A program made the translations under genes and the position numbers. 64,000 nt of DNA from DATAPE01 sp034667525 (lineage in GTDB: Bacteria > Actinomycetota > CADDZG01 > WHSQ01). Below are positions 1 to 9,244 of this stretch, piece after piece. The DNA is taken from the NCBI GenBank assembly GCA_034667525.1, contig JAXDJO010000015.1, positions 62,001 to 126,000 of the forward strand, in the 5' to 3' direction. Below the pieces are notes generated by a model. That model ran no database searches. It worked only from the letters and a program-made list of their open reading frames with translations, and had not been told where the DNA came from. Position 1 is the stretch's first letter. Each line of letters starts with the position of its first letter.

Positions 1-968
1 ATGCCGGCGTCCGCCTGGAGTCCCGAGATGAGGTCGAGCAGAGCGGCTTCGGCGGTATACATCGGCACCCATCCCAACTCGGTTCGCGCCCTGGTGGTGT
101 CGATCAGAGGACTCTGGATGGCGAGGTCGAACCATCCCGGTGGAGTTGGTTGCAATCGCGACCGCCATGTAAGGGAGGTCACTGCGCGCGCGACGCGGGG
201 CGACACTTTGACGGGGTGCGCATTCATGATCGCAGCGAGCTTGTCCGGATCGAGAACGGGATCGGCGGCGATGTTGAAGGCCCCCCGCACATCCTTTGTA
301 ACCGCAAGGTGATACGCCTCACCGACATCGAACGAATGAACACACTGGAAGCGCAAACGATCGATGTTAGGAACGAAGGTGATCAGTGACCTGCGAAGGA
401 GAGGGCTGGGAAGGAACGGACCCGCGAACAGACGCCGGACCTCGGCTCCCGCCTCGCGCTTGAAGATCAATGCCGGTCTCAACCGCACCGTGCGGACATC
501 CGGATGCTCGCTCTCGAAGGTATTCAGCAACCCTTCCACCTCGGCTTTGTGCCGCGAATAGAAGGAGGTACTCACGCCTTCGGTGGGCCAGGACTCGTCG
601 ACCATCCTTGTCTTGGGCCCAGGTGAATATGCCCCTACCGACGAGGCGTACACGAGAGCGGGCACCTCGGCTGCTGCTACGCCATCGAAAACGCGCTTGC
701 TGCCGGCCACGTTGACGTTGTAGAGCGTCCCCATCGAGCGAGAGGGCTGGATGCTCCACGCGAGATGCACGACCACGTCGGCCCCCCGGAAATGCGGCTC
801 GAGGTCAGACTCCGTGGCATCCGCGCGGATCCAGCTTGTCTTGGGAAATTGGGAACCGGGCGTTCTCCTCGCCAAGCCCAAGATCGACTCGACGCTTGGG
901 TCCTTCTCCAGGGCGCGCAGCAAACTAGTTCCGACATTTCCGGATGCTCCGACTACTACGACTCGCAT
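1..968 (-). CDS. NAD(P)-dependent epimerase/dehydratase (SDR), C-terminus cut by window edge
   Basis: Extended/atypical short-chain dehydrogenase, a soluble Rossmann-fold enzyme that probably acts on a nucleotide sugar or similar polar substrate; the substrate cannot be told. The frame is open from ATG 968 to the left edge (at least 322 codons), so the end of the gene is missing. The N-terminus MRVVVVGASGNVGTSLL holds the GxxGxxG dinucleotide-binding motif, D64 follows in GADVVVHLAW, and the catalytic pair is Y137-x-x-x-K141 in FYSRHK, after the ASSVGAYSP strand that usually carries the active-site Ser. The late region IDTTRARTELGW is typical of epimerase C-termini. It is divergent from the secreted protein at 1121. 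Family certain, substrate unknown. Confidence 0.85.
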   Translation of the reverse strand, partial: MRVVVVGASGNVGTSLLRALEKDPSVESILGLARRTPGSQFPKTSWIRADATESDLEPHFRGADVVVHLAWSIQPSRSMGTLYNVNVAGSKRVFDGVAAAEVPALVYASSVGAYSPGPKTRMVDESWPTEGVSTSFYSRHKAEVEGLLNTFESEHPDVRTVRLRPALIFKREAGAEVRRLFAGPFLPSPLLRRSLITFVPNIDRLRFQCVHSFDVGEAYHLAVTKDVRGAFNIAADPVLDPDKLAAIMNAHPVKVSPRVARAVTSLTWRSRLQPTPPGWFDLAIQSPLIDTTRARTELGWVPMYTAEAALLDLISGLQADAG

Positions 969-1120
969 CCTCACGATGTTCCCGCTGTGCCAGCAGTTCA
1001 AACAGAGTTCTTATCAGGAGGTGTATCTCTCTATCCAATCGGATCAAGAAGTCTGGCGTCGTCTCCTTACACCCGCGGTTCGCAAGGACCTACGGCTATG
1101 CTGCCGAGAGAGGAGGGAAC

Positions 1121-1729
1121 ATGCGCAGATGGCGGGCCACCTCAGCGGTGGCAGTTTCTACAGTTTTAGTGGCGGCAAGCTTGATCGCCGCGCCCGACGT
1201 TGCACACGCTGCATTAACTTGTGGCGTCGAACGATGGGCGGTCAAGACTCTGTCGGATGCCGCGGCCGCGGACGTGAATTACAGGGCCCGTCACGTCACG
1301 GTGGAACATCTGCGCCGTCTGCCTCGCCCCAACATCGGGACGTCGAGCCCGAGGCAGCGTCCGTATGAGTTCCGCAGCTATCGCATCCACGTGAGACTGC
1401 GGGGGGCGGCTTTGGAGGACGACCGCGATTTTCATCTGATCGTCTCGCAGCCCCACCACAGAAGAAGGACGATGATCCTGGAGCTCCCCAACGTGCATTG
1501 CAAGGGGGCCGCAAGCTCCATCAAGAAGGCCGCCATGCGCAGAGCGCGCCGGAGATTCGTCGCGGCTTGCGGGCCCATCGGGACGTCTTTTACGACTCTT
1601 CATGGCAGGGCCATCGTCAAAGGAGTCGCGTTCTTCGACATCGATCACGGTCAAACCGGTGTAGCTCCGAACGCCATCGAATTACACCCGCTCCTCCGTT
1701 TCAGGCCACGCGGGCGCTGCACTCATTAG
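1121..1729 (+). CDS. Small secreted protein of unknown function
   Basis: A 202-residue exported protein. ATG 1121 is chosen because a purine-rich AGAGGAGG stands just before it (about 1108-1117) and because it begins a good signal peptide: MRRWRATS, then a hydrophobic core, then an AHA/A cleavage site near residue 31. The mature part has three cysteines, a stretch DRDFHLIVSQP followed by RTMILELPNVHC, and near the end VAFFDIDHGQTGVAPNAIELHP. From memory, this FHLVI / HGQTG-APN-IELHP pattern recurs in secreted hypothetical proteins of other Actinomycetota, but I know no function. No catalytic motif is visible. Confidence 0.75.
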   Translation: MRRWRATSAVAVSTVLVAASLIAAPDVAHAALTCGVERWAVKTLSDAAAADVNYRARHVTVEHLRRLPRPNIGTSSPRQRPYEFRSYRIHVRLRGAALEDDRDFHLIVSQPHHRRRTMILELPNVHCKGAASSIKKAAMRRARRRFVAACGPIGTSFTTLHGRAIVKGVAFFDIDHGQTGVAPNAIELHPLLRFRPRGRCTH

Positions 1730-1994
1730 CACTGGGCTCCCCCGGCTCGGCCTAGAAGAGCTTGCTTAGATTGCTCCTCAGGTAGGCAAAGAGGATGATG
1801 CAATCACGCAGAAGGCTGTGGCGGGGGAGCTTCTCTGGTTAAGTGAGCCGGCTCGCTGCCTGGGAGCGGCCATCGTTGTTCCGCCAAGTGCAACGAGTCA
1901 CCCCGCCGCCGCCTTCTCTCTCCTCATGATTCCGGGAGCGTCACTTCATCCCTTAGGTGAGCATCAGAAGTAGTTCGCCGGCACCCAGTGGTCG

Positions 1995-3182
1995 TTAAAA
2001 GAACCACGCGCCATGCGTGAAAGTCACCACCCCTATCGCGGCTATCGTCGCCATGCCCCCGGCCAGGTAGGGGCCCACCTTCGGATGCTCGCGTGTGTAC
2101 AGCGCGAGCAGCAGCGGGATCGGAAAGAGCGATAGCAACATGCGCGGGATGCTGAAGTACAGGCTGCTGAACATCAGGGTTCCGAGCGTCCCCGCCATGT
2201 AGGCGGCCCATCCCAACTCCCACCGTCTGACCGTCCACACGGTGAAGGCCACTCCGATCGCGGCAGCCACTACCTCAACCCGCCAGGCGGCGTCCCAGAT
2301 GTGCGAGTGAGTCGCGGGGTCCGCGTGGTGATGGAGGGTGCGGAAGAAGGAGCTGACCGGCCACGAGAAATGTCTCCCCCATCCCAGTCGCTCGGCGTTG
2401 AAGTAGGCAAGGGGCGTTCCCTTCACCCTCCAGAGAAACACGGCGTACGCAAACAGTGGGGCGCTCGCCAGGCTGAGAGCGGCTGCGACTTCCCACACTC
2501 GCTTACCGAAGCGGGGTTGTTGCAGGAAAGTGACAAGAAGGCCCAGGAGAACGAAGATCCCCGCGAAGCGTGTTCCGACTGCCAGGGCAGCGAATGGAAC
2601 GACGAGCCACCATCGTTCGCACCGGGCGTAATAGAAAGCGGGAATCGTCCCTGTAAGAAAGAGAGATTCGCTATAACCCGCCACGAGGAACACCGCCATC
2701 GGAAAGACGCAGAGATAGAGGATCGCTAGGCGGCCCGTGCCCGGCCACACATCGTTCGCCAGCCGGTACATGTACGCGAACACCACGAGCATCGACACTC
2801 CCGATACCACTAACCCAGCCGCCACACCGGTCAGCCCTGCGCCCAAAAGAGCCCGTAGAACAAGCGGCAGGAAGGGAAAGAACGCGACCGAATGAGGCAA
2901 CGATCGAGGACCTGCGTAACCGTGGTGCGCGATCCCCAGGTAAAGCACGACGTCCCACCTCACCCAGATGTGCCAGAACGAAGGGGGCGGCGTTGCCCTC
3001 ACCTTGGCCACCAGGAGATCTCCGAAGTAGGCAAGAGGGAACGCGGCCAGATGGAGTAGCAGATCGAATTTGATCGCTTCGGCCCAGGGCCTGCCCGAGT
3101 CGGCCGTCACACGACCGCTTCCCTTCAGTGCCCGCGTGGAGCCCGGACCGTAACGGGTGCGGGGGTCCACCAGCGTCCCCAC
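1995..3182 (-). CDS. PIG-V-like polyprenol-phosphate mannosyltransferase (multi-pass membrane protein)
   Basis: About 395 residues with some nine or ten hydrophobic segments, resembling the bacterial relatives of GPI mannosyltransferase 2 (PIG-V; GT-C fold), which move mannose from a lipid carrier on the outer face of the membrane. The signature is in the first third: WVRWDVVLYLGIAHHGY (the acidic residue of the first loop, about 75-92) followed by HSVAFFPFLPLVLR. The start is GTG 3182, two bases after the stop of the upstream gene, so the two are almost certainly one transcript. The donor and acceptor are not predictable. Confidence 0.75.
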   Translation of the reverse strand: MGTLVDPRTRYGPGSTRALKGSGRVTADSGRPWAEAIKFDLLLHLAAFPLAYFGDLLVAKVRATPPPSFWHIWVRWDVVLYLGIAHHGYAGPRSLPHSVAFFPFLPLVLRALLGAGLTGVAAGLVVSGVSMLVVFAYMYRLANDVWPGTGRLAILYLCVFPMAVFLVAGYSESLFLTGTIPAFYYARCERWWLVVPFAALAVGTRFAGIFVLLGLLVTFLQQPRFGKRVWEVAAALSLASAPLFAYAVFLWRVKGTPLAYFNAERLGWGRHFSWPVSSFFRTLHHHADPATHSHIWDAAWRVEVVAAAIGVAFTVWTVRRWELGWAAYMAGTLGTLMFSSLYFSIPRMLLSLFPIPLLLALYTREHPKVGPYLAGGMATIAAIGVVTFTHGAWFF

Positions 3183-3184
3183 GA

Positions 3185-5377
3185 TCAGAGACTCGGTGGA
3201 TCGGGAGACTCGGGAAAGAGCCTGATGAGGATCGCCATCGGTCCCAAGAACAGAAGCATGGTCGTGAAGATCGTGATCCCGGAGTCGTTAAGCGCGGAGC
3301 CGAGAAATGCCACTACAACCGCTCCGACGGATCCGGCGCGCAGCAAAGGCTGCTCGAACCCGAACCTCCTCCACCATGCGGGTGGCCAGAAGAGAAACCA
3401 GAAGGTGACGACGGCCGGCGGCAAGAACAGGTCAAGGTTCTCGAGCGACCCCGCCTCGCGAAGGTTCGATGCAGCCTTGCGCTCAACCGTCTCGACAAAA
3501 GCGGAACCACCGCGGGAACGGATATCTTCGAAGAATCGACCCAGGTGCGTGCGTTGCTGGGCGGGGCGGGCCACGTCTATCGCGATGAACACGCCCGCGA
3601 AGAAGATGGCCGCGATGAACCCCAGCGCCACTACCTTCGGCGAGATGCCTTTGCCCGCGAGAAGCATCCACACAACAGCGAATCCGGGAACCAGAGCAAG
3701 AACGCCGCCCACATCGCTGCCCAGCTGGGGAGCTCCATCAACGAGGATGACGGCGGCGAACAGAAGAGCGACTTGGATCAGGGTCGCCGGCGTTCGGCCC
3801 TTCTGTTGCACTAGCAGCGTTCCACAAATGGCCGCTGTCGCCGCCAGGATGGCAAAGGCATTGTTGCCCGCTCCTGCGAAGCGGCCCGCGATCAAAGGTG
3901 AATCGCCCAGGAGCGAGTTCAGCTGGAGATGCGCCCCGGTCATCAGATCGGCGAGGATAACGATGAGCGAAAGCGCCGCCACCAGCCCGAGTCTCTGCAG
4001 CGGCGACAACGTACGCCTGGAAACCAGAAGCACCACGCCTGCGTCGAGGAGTAAACACAATCCGATAAAACCGGCCCTGCTCAACTCCGTCACAGGGAAG
4101 ACCCTGGCCAGAAAAGTGGCGACCGGAAGGCTGGCGACTACCAAGGCAGCGATCTCTACGATGTGGGGGATGGGGCTGGGGCTTGGAGCGGCTCGGTTGA
4201 ATGGCACCCGCACCGCCGCGATGGCAACGCCGAAAAGTGCACACTCGGCAAGCAAAAGGACCAACGACATTATGAACTTAGAGGCATCGACGAACACCGC
4301 CTCTCGGTCCAGGTCGGAGGCGGCGGTGATCCGGTCACCTTCCGCCGGCACACTGAAGAACGTTTGCCCGGTCATCCCTGCCGGCTGAGGCACGCCGGCG
4401 CGCGCTAGGACGGTCGGGGCGACATCGGGAAGCGTGACTATTCCTGGGCGCCTGGTCGATGCGGACTCCAAAACGGTGCCGGGGGGGAACCCAGGACCGA
4501 CCGCCACGGCCACTCCCAGATGGGTCACGTCCAGGGAGGAGGTGGGAGTGACCACGAGCAGCAGGTCTTTCTTGAGATCCAGGAGCTTCGATATCGAGCT
4601 CAGCACCCGATCGGTGTTGCTCAGAGCCTCCCCCCAAACCCGAGGTGTTGATCCCAGGTGTTGTGCGCGCTCCAGGTCACCCGTATCTACGACCACCGTG
4701 GCGCAGCGAAGCGACAGTGCTCGGCGCGCCGCAGAAACGAATGCACCGGTACGTGCCTCGAGCTTGATGGCCCCAGAGACAGGGCGAAGGAGGTTGGCCC
4801 CCACTCCTGCGTACTGAACCCGACCCGAGGAACCCATGGCCGCGAGCAGCGGCCACTGAGCGAACCTCTCCGAGGATCCCCTCGTGGTCGAGGCGTCGCC
4901 GATGCCAACTAGCGCTGTGGGCATGGCATCGGCCAAAGCACCAGCTCGAGCTCCATAACCGTTGCCCGCGGACAGATCGTTCAGTCGCGACCGAGTCGTC
5001 ACGCGCACATCGCGGGAAAGGCCGCCAAACCCTGTGGCAGCAGCCCTCGTCAGAGCAAACTCGATGGACGGCATGCGCGCCCCGGCCCCGATGGTCGTGA
5101 AGGCGGACGAGTAGGAAGGACGCGGAACATCGGTATGCACGGACACCGATCCGATAGCACCGCGCCTCGCAAGCGACAACAACCCCGCAGGTCTCACGTG
5201 CGCCACTTCGCTCCAGGTCACGCCGGGAGTAGTGAAGATCACCGTCCTCGAGCATGAAGTGACCGCGCCTGCAGAGCCCCCTGCAAGCGCGGAAAAAAAT
5301 CCGGCGACTGCACACGCGACCAGGGCGAGCTTGCGGGCTGTGCGATGCTGCCTCACGAAGCAGAACAATCCTGGCAA
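3185..5377 (-). CDS. Membrane protein with alkaline-phosphatase-like exported domain and polytopic C-terminus
   Basis: A 730-residue protein, or about 723 if the better-placed GTG at 5356 is used. That start gives MRQHRTARKLALVACAVAGF, a clean signal sequence; the TTG at 5377 only extends it. Residues about 30-350 form an exported domain whose order of elements (VVVDTGDLE, LVVTPTSSLDVTHLGVAVAVGPGFPPGTV, then IVTLPDVAPTVLARAGVP with MTGQTFF) looks like the metal-site and late regions of alkaline-phosphatase/sulfatase-fold proteins. The rest (about 360-720) has roughly ten membrane helices. It is followed after 2 bases by the PIG-V-like gene. A role in modifying a surface glycan or lipid is inference; the substrate is unknown. 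Confidence 0.7.
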   Translation of the reverse strand: MPGLFCFVRQHRTARKLALVACAVAGFFSALAGGSAGAVTSCSRTVIFTTPGVTWSEVAHVRPAGLLSLARRGAIGSVSVHTDVPRPSYSSAFTTIGAGARMPSIEFALTRAAATGFGGLSRDVRVTTRSRLNDLSAGNGYGARAGALADAMPTALVGIGDASTTRGSSERFAQWPLLAAMGSSGRVQYAGVGANLLRPVSGAIKLEARTGAFVSAARRALSLRCATVVVDTGDLERAQHLGSTPRVWGEALSNTDRVLSSISKLLDLKKDLLLVVTPTSSLDVTHLGVAVAVGPGFPPGTVLESASTRRPGIVTLPDVAPTVLARAGVPQPAGMTGQTFFSVPAEGDRITAASDLDREAVFVDASKFIMSLVLLLAECALFGVAIAAVRVPFNRAAPSPSPIPHIVEIAALVVASLPVATFLARVFPVTELSRAGFIGLCLLLDAGVVLLVSRRTLSPLQRLGLVAALSLIVILADLMTGAHLQLNSLLGDSPLIAGRFAGAGNNAFAILAATAAICGTLLVQQKGRTPATLIQVALLFAAVILVDGAPQLGSDVGGVLALVPGFAVVWMLLAGKGISPKVVALGFIAAIFFAGVFIAIDVARPAQQRTHLGRFFEDIRSRGGSAFVETVERKAASNLREAGSLENLDLFLPPAVVTFWFLFWPPAWWRRFGFEQPLLRAGSVGAVVVAFLGSALNDSGITIFTTMLLFLGPMAILIRLFPESPDPPSL

Positions 5378-5419
5378 CCTAGATATGGGAGCCGCACACC
5401 GACTAAGGAGGAGCTTTCG

Positions 5420-6904
5420 TTGTCTCGACGGCCGGCAGGCGTCGTTGCAGTCGTTGTGACGATGGTCCTAGCGGCTTGCGCGTCGGGAAGTTCGTCCGAT
5501 GCGACGCGCGCGGACGATAACGGATCCATCGCACGCGTTCCGCTCCCGCGGCCAACCCCTGCCGACGGAGCTCTGCGTGGCATCCACAAGATCAAACATG
5601 TGATCATCATCATGCAAGAGAACCGTTCCTTCGATTCCTATTTCGGGTCGTTTCCTGGTGCCGATGGGATCCGTATGCAGGACGGCAAACCCGCCGCCTG
5701 TCTCCCGGTATCCGACTACGGCTCCTGCATCTCTCCGTACCACGACTCCAAGCTCCGAGATGCCGGAGGACCCCACGCCATGAACGATGCTATCTACGAC
5801 ATCGATCGAGGTCACATGGACGGGTTTGCTCAACGGGCGTTTGACGGCAGTCCAGGGTGCCTTGTTCTCAAGGACGTAACTGTGCCGGGGTGCAGGGAAA
5901 CCCCCCCACTTCCCGACGCGGTTGGTTACCACGACGCAAGGGAGATCCCCAATTACTGGGCCTACGCCCGGCACTTCACGCTGCAGGATCACATGTTCAG
6001 CCCCACGCTGGGCCCCAGCCTGCCGGCACATCTCTACCTGGTCTCCGGTTGGTCGGCGACCTGTTTGAACATGGACAATCCCATGAGCTGCACGAGCAAC
6101 AATGGGCTAGCGGGGGACGTGCACCCCTTCGTCGAAGGACAAGACTTCCGTTACGCGTGGACCGATATGACCTTTCTCCTGCACAAGTACGGGGTCAGCT
6201 GGGCGTATTACACGGCACCCCATAGCCTGCCGGATTGCGACGAGGCTCTTCCCATGTGCGAGCGACCCTCCCTCGAGCCGGGTACTCCAAGCCTGTGGAA
6301 TCCTCTGCCGGAATTCGCGACTGTCATCCACGATCAGCAGCTGGGAAACATCAAGCATTCGGGCAAGTTCTTCGCGGCGGCGCGCCGAGGAACCATCCCC
6401 TCCGTCTCCTGGATCGTGCCCAGCAAGAAAATGAGCGAGCACCCGCCCGCTTCGATCGCCGACGGCCAGGCGTGGGTGACCAGAGTGGTGAATGCAGTGA
6501 TGCAAGGACCCGATTGGAAGAGCTCTGCCATCTTCGTGTCCTGGGACGACTGGGGCGGCTTCTACGATCACGTGGTCCCTCCTCGGATCGACGAGGCAGG
6601 TTATGGCCTGAGGGTCCCGTCTCTAGCTATTAGCCCCTACGCCAAGTCTCACTTCATCGACCATCAGGTCCTGAGCTTCGACGCGTATCTGAAATTCATC
6701 GAGGACGACTTCATGAATGGCGCCCGCATCGACCCCCGCACCGACGGACGACCTGATTCAAGGCCCGATGTCCGCGAGAACGCCCCCCAGCTAGGAAATC
6801 TCATCAGCGAGTTCGATTTCTCGCAGCGGCCGCGGCCGGCGTTCCGTCTCGCCCCTCGTCCGGCAACCGTACGGGGAGCGGTTGAACGCCCTAGGGGGCC
6901 GTGA
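5420..6904 (+). CDS. Lipoprotein phosphoesterase (phospholipase C / acid phosphatase family)
   Basis: Secreted phosphoesterase family protein (494 residues) that hydrolyses phosphomono- or diesters outside the membrane. Start TTG 5420 follows the strong AAGGAGGAG at 5405-5413 and gives MSRRPAGVVAVVVTMVLAAC, a lipoprotein signal with lipobox LAAC. Family motifs: HVIIIMQENRSFDSYFGSFP (the N-terminal metal and nucleophile region), MNDAIYDIDRGHMDGF, AHLYLVSGWSA, SWDDWGGFYDHVVPP (metal ligands) and LAISPYAKSHFIDHQVLS. These match non-haemolytic phospholipase C and AcpA-type phosphatases; which substrate is used cannot be decided. Its 3' end overlaps the convergent gene by 14 bases. Confidence 0.88.
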   Translation: MSRRPAGVVAVVVTMVLAACASGSSSDATRADDNGSIARVPLPRPTPADGALRGIHKIKHVIIIMQENRSFDSYFGSFPGADGIRMQDGKPAACLPVSDYGSCISPYHDSKLRDAGGPHAMNDAIYDIDRGHMDGFAQRAFDGSPGCLVLKDVTVPGCRETPPLPDAVGYHDAREIPNYWAYARHFTLQDHMFSPTLGPSLPAHLYLVSGWSATCLNMDNPMSCTSNNGLAGDVHPFVEGQDFRYAWTDMTFLLHKYGVSWAYYTAPHSLPDCDEALPMCERPSLEPGTPSLWNPLPEFATVIHDQQLGNIKHSGKFFAAARRGTIPSVSWIVPSKKMSEHPPASIADGQAWVTRVVNAVMQGPDWKSSAIFVSWDDWGGFYDHVVPPRIDEAGYGLRVPSLAISPYAKSHFIDHQVLSFDAYLKFIEDDFMNGARIDPRTDGRPDSRPDVRENAPQLGNLISEFDFSQRPRPAFRLAPRPATVRGAVERPRGP

Positions 6905-8159
6905 ACTCGTTCCTCCAGTATTGGTTGATCGACCCTTGTGACGACTCCACAACTGCGCTGCCGAGGTCGTCCAACGGCTGCTTGGTGGATGTTGGGTTCG
7001 TATGGAGGTTCTCATTGGGGATGGCCCACTGCGAGTCGGCGTTGGGGTCGAAGCTAGGAGTCAGCAAGGAGCTTTCCCAAACGTAGAACCCGTTCTTCGG
7101 ATGCTCCGCTATCACGTACATGCGATCTTGTGCGGGCGCAAGGAGAAGGATCTGACGACTGGCCTTCTGCTTGACGTAGCTCACCGTGGATGCGCTCCAA
7201 AGTCCCAGAGGTTCCCGATGAACGAGCACAAGCATCGGGTCGAGAGGATTCGTTGATGATTGGCTCATGAGCTTGAGAGCGGCGTAGACATCGTCGCCGT
7301 TGCTCCTAAGACTGATGTGGTAGTTGGCACAGGCCGCAGTGGTTGGCGTTGGACAACCGCCGACTCCGTCACCGTAGGCAGTCTCGATGTTCCAGGGTGT
7401 ACCCACTGGGTCGGAGTCGTTCCGCCAGGCAAACATGTAGCGCTGGCTGATGGTGTCGTCCCACATCACACCGATCTTGTAACCGGAGGTCGCGGTGCCG
7501 AACGAAACGATCGCCGATGTGTCTTTCGTCGAGATGGACGTCCATGGGATGTTCGTAAAGGTGAAAGTTGTACCGCCAGGGGCAGTTGAGCCGACTGCGA
7601 TATGCCCGCCACTCTGGTAAGTGGCCCACAGCCGGTTCTGGGTGTCTCGGGCGATCGTGATGTTGCGGGGGTTCTTGGTAGTGATCTTGGTGGGTCCGGA
7701 CTGGAGGGTCCAGCTTCCGTCCAGCCCATAGCTGTAGACGTACAACTCGCTAACGCGAGGATCCCCCGTCAATGATTTGTTGTCGCGGAGCGAAACGTAT
7801 AGCTGTGAATCCGACGAACTGTAGAGAACGTCCGCCTTCATCCATGGGTCCGAGCTTGGAAGATCGAGCACGCGCTGCCACTGATCATTCACTAGTTGGT
7901 TGAGAAAAACTCCGGCGTCGGTACCGTCCGCCCCCAGGACCGACCACCAGTTGCCGTCCTGGGTGTAAAAGAGCTTGCTTTCCGCTTCCATGCCGGAGCC
8001 GTCCTGAGCGGTCGCTCCCCCGCTTGAGCTGTTCGTCGCAGACCCATAGGTGAAGTCGGCCTGCCCTGAAACGTTCGACAGAGCAAAAGCCGCTGTCGGC
8101 GCCCACAGGCAAGCGATCACCGCAAGGGCGATCGAGGCGAGGCGTCGGCGTGCATACAT
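6891..8159 (-). CDS. Secreted protein with possible beta-propeller repeats, unknown function
   Basis: A 422-residue exported protein. ATG 8159 gives MYARRRLASIALAVIACLWAPTAAFA, a good signal peptide; an in-frame ATG 36 bases upstream (8195) only adds a charged tail. The mature part is rich in Trp, Ser, Thr and Asp with recurring blocks of the type LYVSLRDN, LWATYQSGGHIAVG, IGVMWDD, DDVYAALKL and RMYVIAEHP, spaced about 45-60 residues apart. That is the look of a sialidase/propeller-type fold. No catalytic Asp-box series can be assigned with certainty, so it may be a binding rather than a catalytic protein. It converges on the phosphoesterase gene. Confidence 0.7.
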   Translation of the reverse strand: MYARRRLASIALAVIACLWAPTAAFALSNVSGQADFTYGSATNSSSGGATAQDGSGMEAESKLFYTQDGNWWSVLGADGTDAGVFLNQLVNDQWQRVLDLPSSDPWMKADVLYSSSDSQLYVSLRDNKSLTGDPRVSELYVYSYGLDGSWTLQSGPTKITTKNPRNITIARDTQNRLWATYQSGGHIAVGSTAPGGTTFTFTNIPWTSISTKDTSAIVSFGTATSGYKIGVMWDDTISQRYMFAWRNDSDPVGTPWNIETAYGDGVGGCPTPTTAACANYHISLRSNGDDVYAALKLMSQSSTNPLDPMLVLVHREPLGLWSASTVSYVKQKASRQILLLAPAQDRMYVIAEHPKNGFYVWESSLLTPSFDPNADSQWAIPNENLHTNPTSTKQPLDDLGSAVVESSQGSINQYWRNEFTAP

Positions 8160-8323
8160 AGGTACAACCCTGCCCGATGCTTCCCGGGGGGTCATGGGGG
8201 AGGTGGAGCACGCGCTCTACGTTAGAGGCACTAGTTTTCAGAAGCGATTCCGGGTCTCGGGATCATCCATGGGCTCGGTTGCCAAGCTTCGCGTCGCTGA
8301 TCGACCGTAGGGTGAATCGGGGC

Positions 8324-8719
8324 CTAGACCCCCGCGATCCGCTGGTCCCGGATCATCAATCCCGTGGCCGTCTCCACCCACACCGCCAAAACCAGAACAG
8401 AATCTCCCCCGCCGGCAAAGCGGGTCAGCGTGGTGGAGCGCCCTGAATCCGGGACTGTCAGACTTACTACCTCGGCGCCATCCACGGGTTTCGGCAAGGC
8501 CTCCAGCACCGTTGCCATCGCGGCCTTGGCCCCTTCCAGGAGATACACGCCTGCCCGTTTCGTATCGCCGGCCACGATCGCGGCCGCATAAGCAGCAGCC
8601 TCAGCGATCACTCCAGCGACGTCGAAATGGACTGCCATCGAGGAAGCCGCTTCATAAGCCATATGACGTATATCGGGGGAAACCTGCGGGCCTTTAGCAG
8701 GCGGAAGGCGGGGCAACAA
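8324..8719 (-). CDS. Hypothetical protein, paralogue of the 10209-10592 gene
   Basis: Up to 131 residues. The TTG at 8719 follows GGAGG with a 6-base gap; ATG 8662 and ATG 8638 are alternatives without a clear ribosome site. From DVAGVIAEAAAYAAAIVAGD onward it aligns along its whole length with the protein at 10209-10592: shared GD, YL-E, A-LEAL, AEV, LTR, VLVLAVWVE and LM-RD-RI. The pair define a small alpha/beta domain of about 100 residues ending in a VW-E/LMIRDQRI strand pair. I do not recognise the family. The protein is not exported and has no catalytic signature. Confidence 0.6.
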   Translation of the reverse strand: MLPRLPPAKGPQVSPDIRHMAYEAASSMAVHFDVAGVIAEAAAYAAAIVAGDTKRAGVYLLEGAKAAMATVLEALPKPVDGAEVVSLTVPDSGRSTTLTRFAGGGDSVLVLAVWVETATGLMIRDQRIAGV

Positions 8720-8898
8720 GGGGGGCCTCCGCGGCGAATCGGCTTTTATGCGATCCCGGGTCGCCGGCTGGCTGTGAACTGTGGCTTTTGCGCATCATGC
8801 GTATAGACCCGCGACCCCCCCGGCCGAGACAATCGGGAACAAAGCAAGGCGAACAGTCTCATCCCACTTCAAGGCCCGGTATGGGCGGAGGTTTACTC

Positions 8899-9096
8899 GT
8901 GGAAGATTTGGTTCTGAAGATCTGGTGCTGCGCCATCAATCGCATCGCGGAGATGAGAGACAGCGAAAGCGGCGCGACCGCAGTCGAATACGGCATCATG
9001 GTCGCCTTGATAGCTGCAGTCATAATCACCGTGGTCAAGGTCGTCGGTGGCAAGACCAGCAACGCGTTCGAGAGCGTCAACTCGAACCTTCCGTAG
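8899..9096 (+). CDS. Flp-type (type IVb) pilin
   Basis: A 65-residue prepilin of the Flp/Fap family, the subunit of Tad pili. GTG 8899 is chosen because GGAGG lies at 8887-8891, seven bases before it. The protein has a leader of about 25 residues, the prepilin peptidase site in DSESGATAVEYG (cleavage after G, E at +5 and Y at +6), a 20-residue hydrophobic helix IMVALIAAVIITVVKVVGG and a short tail. No Tad secretion ATPase, peptidase or other pilus gene is in the window, so the pilin stands alone here. A strong hairpin at 9221-9244 follows. Confidence 0.85.
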   Translation: MEDLVLKIWCCAINRIAEMRDSESGATAVEYGIMVALIAAVIITVVKVVGGKTSNAFESVNSNLP

Positions 9097-9220
9097 CGAC
9101 ACCGAGCAACCGCCAGACCTCGGAGCAACGCAAAAGGAGATGTCGCAGCAGCAGGCGCCGAATGAAGTTAGGGACCAAACGTCTCCACGCGATAAGAACC
9201 GATAAAGCCTAGAGGGGTTC

Positions 9221-9244
9221 CGGGCGGCCTATAATGGCCGCCCG
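9221..9244. terminator. Perfect 9-bp hairpin between the pilin and a convergent ORF
   Basis: CGGGCGGCC, loop TATAAT, GGCCGCCCG: a perfect inverted repeat. It follows the pilin gene on the plus strand and overlaps the last codons of the minus-strand ORF at 9229-9504. There is no U-run on either side, so it would act as a structural or Rho-assisted terminator for both directions. Confidence 0.55.
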
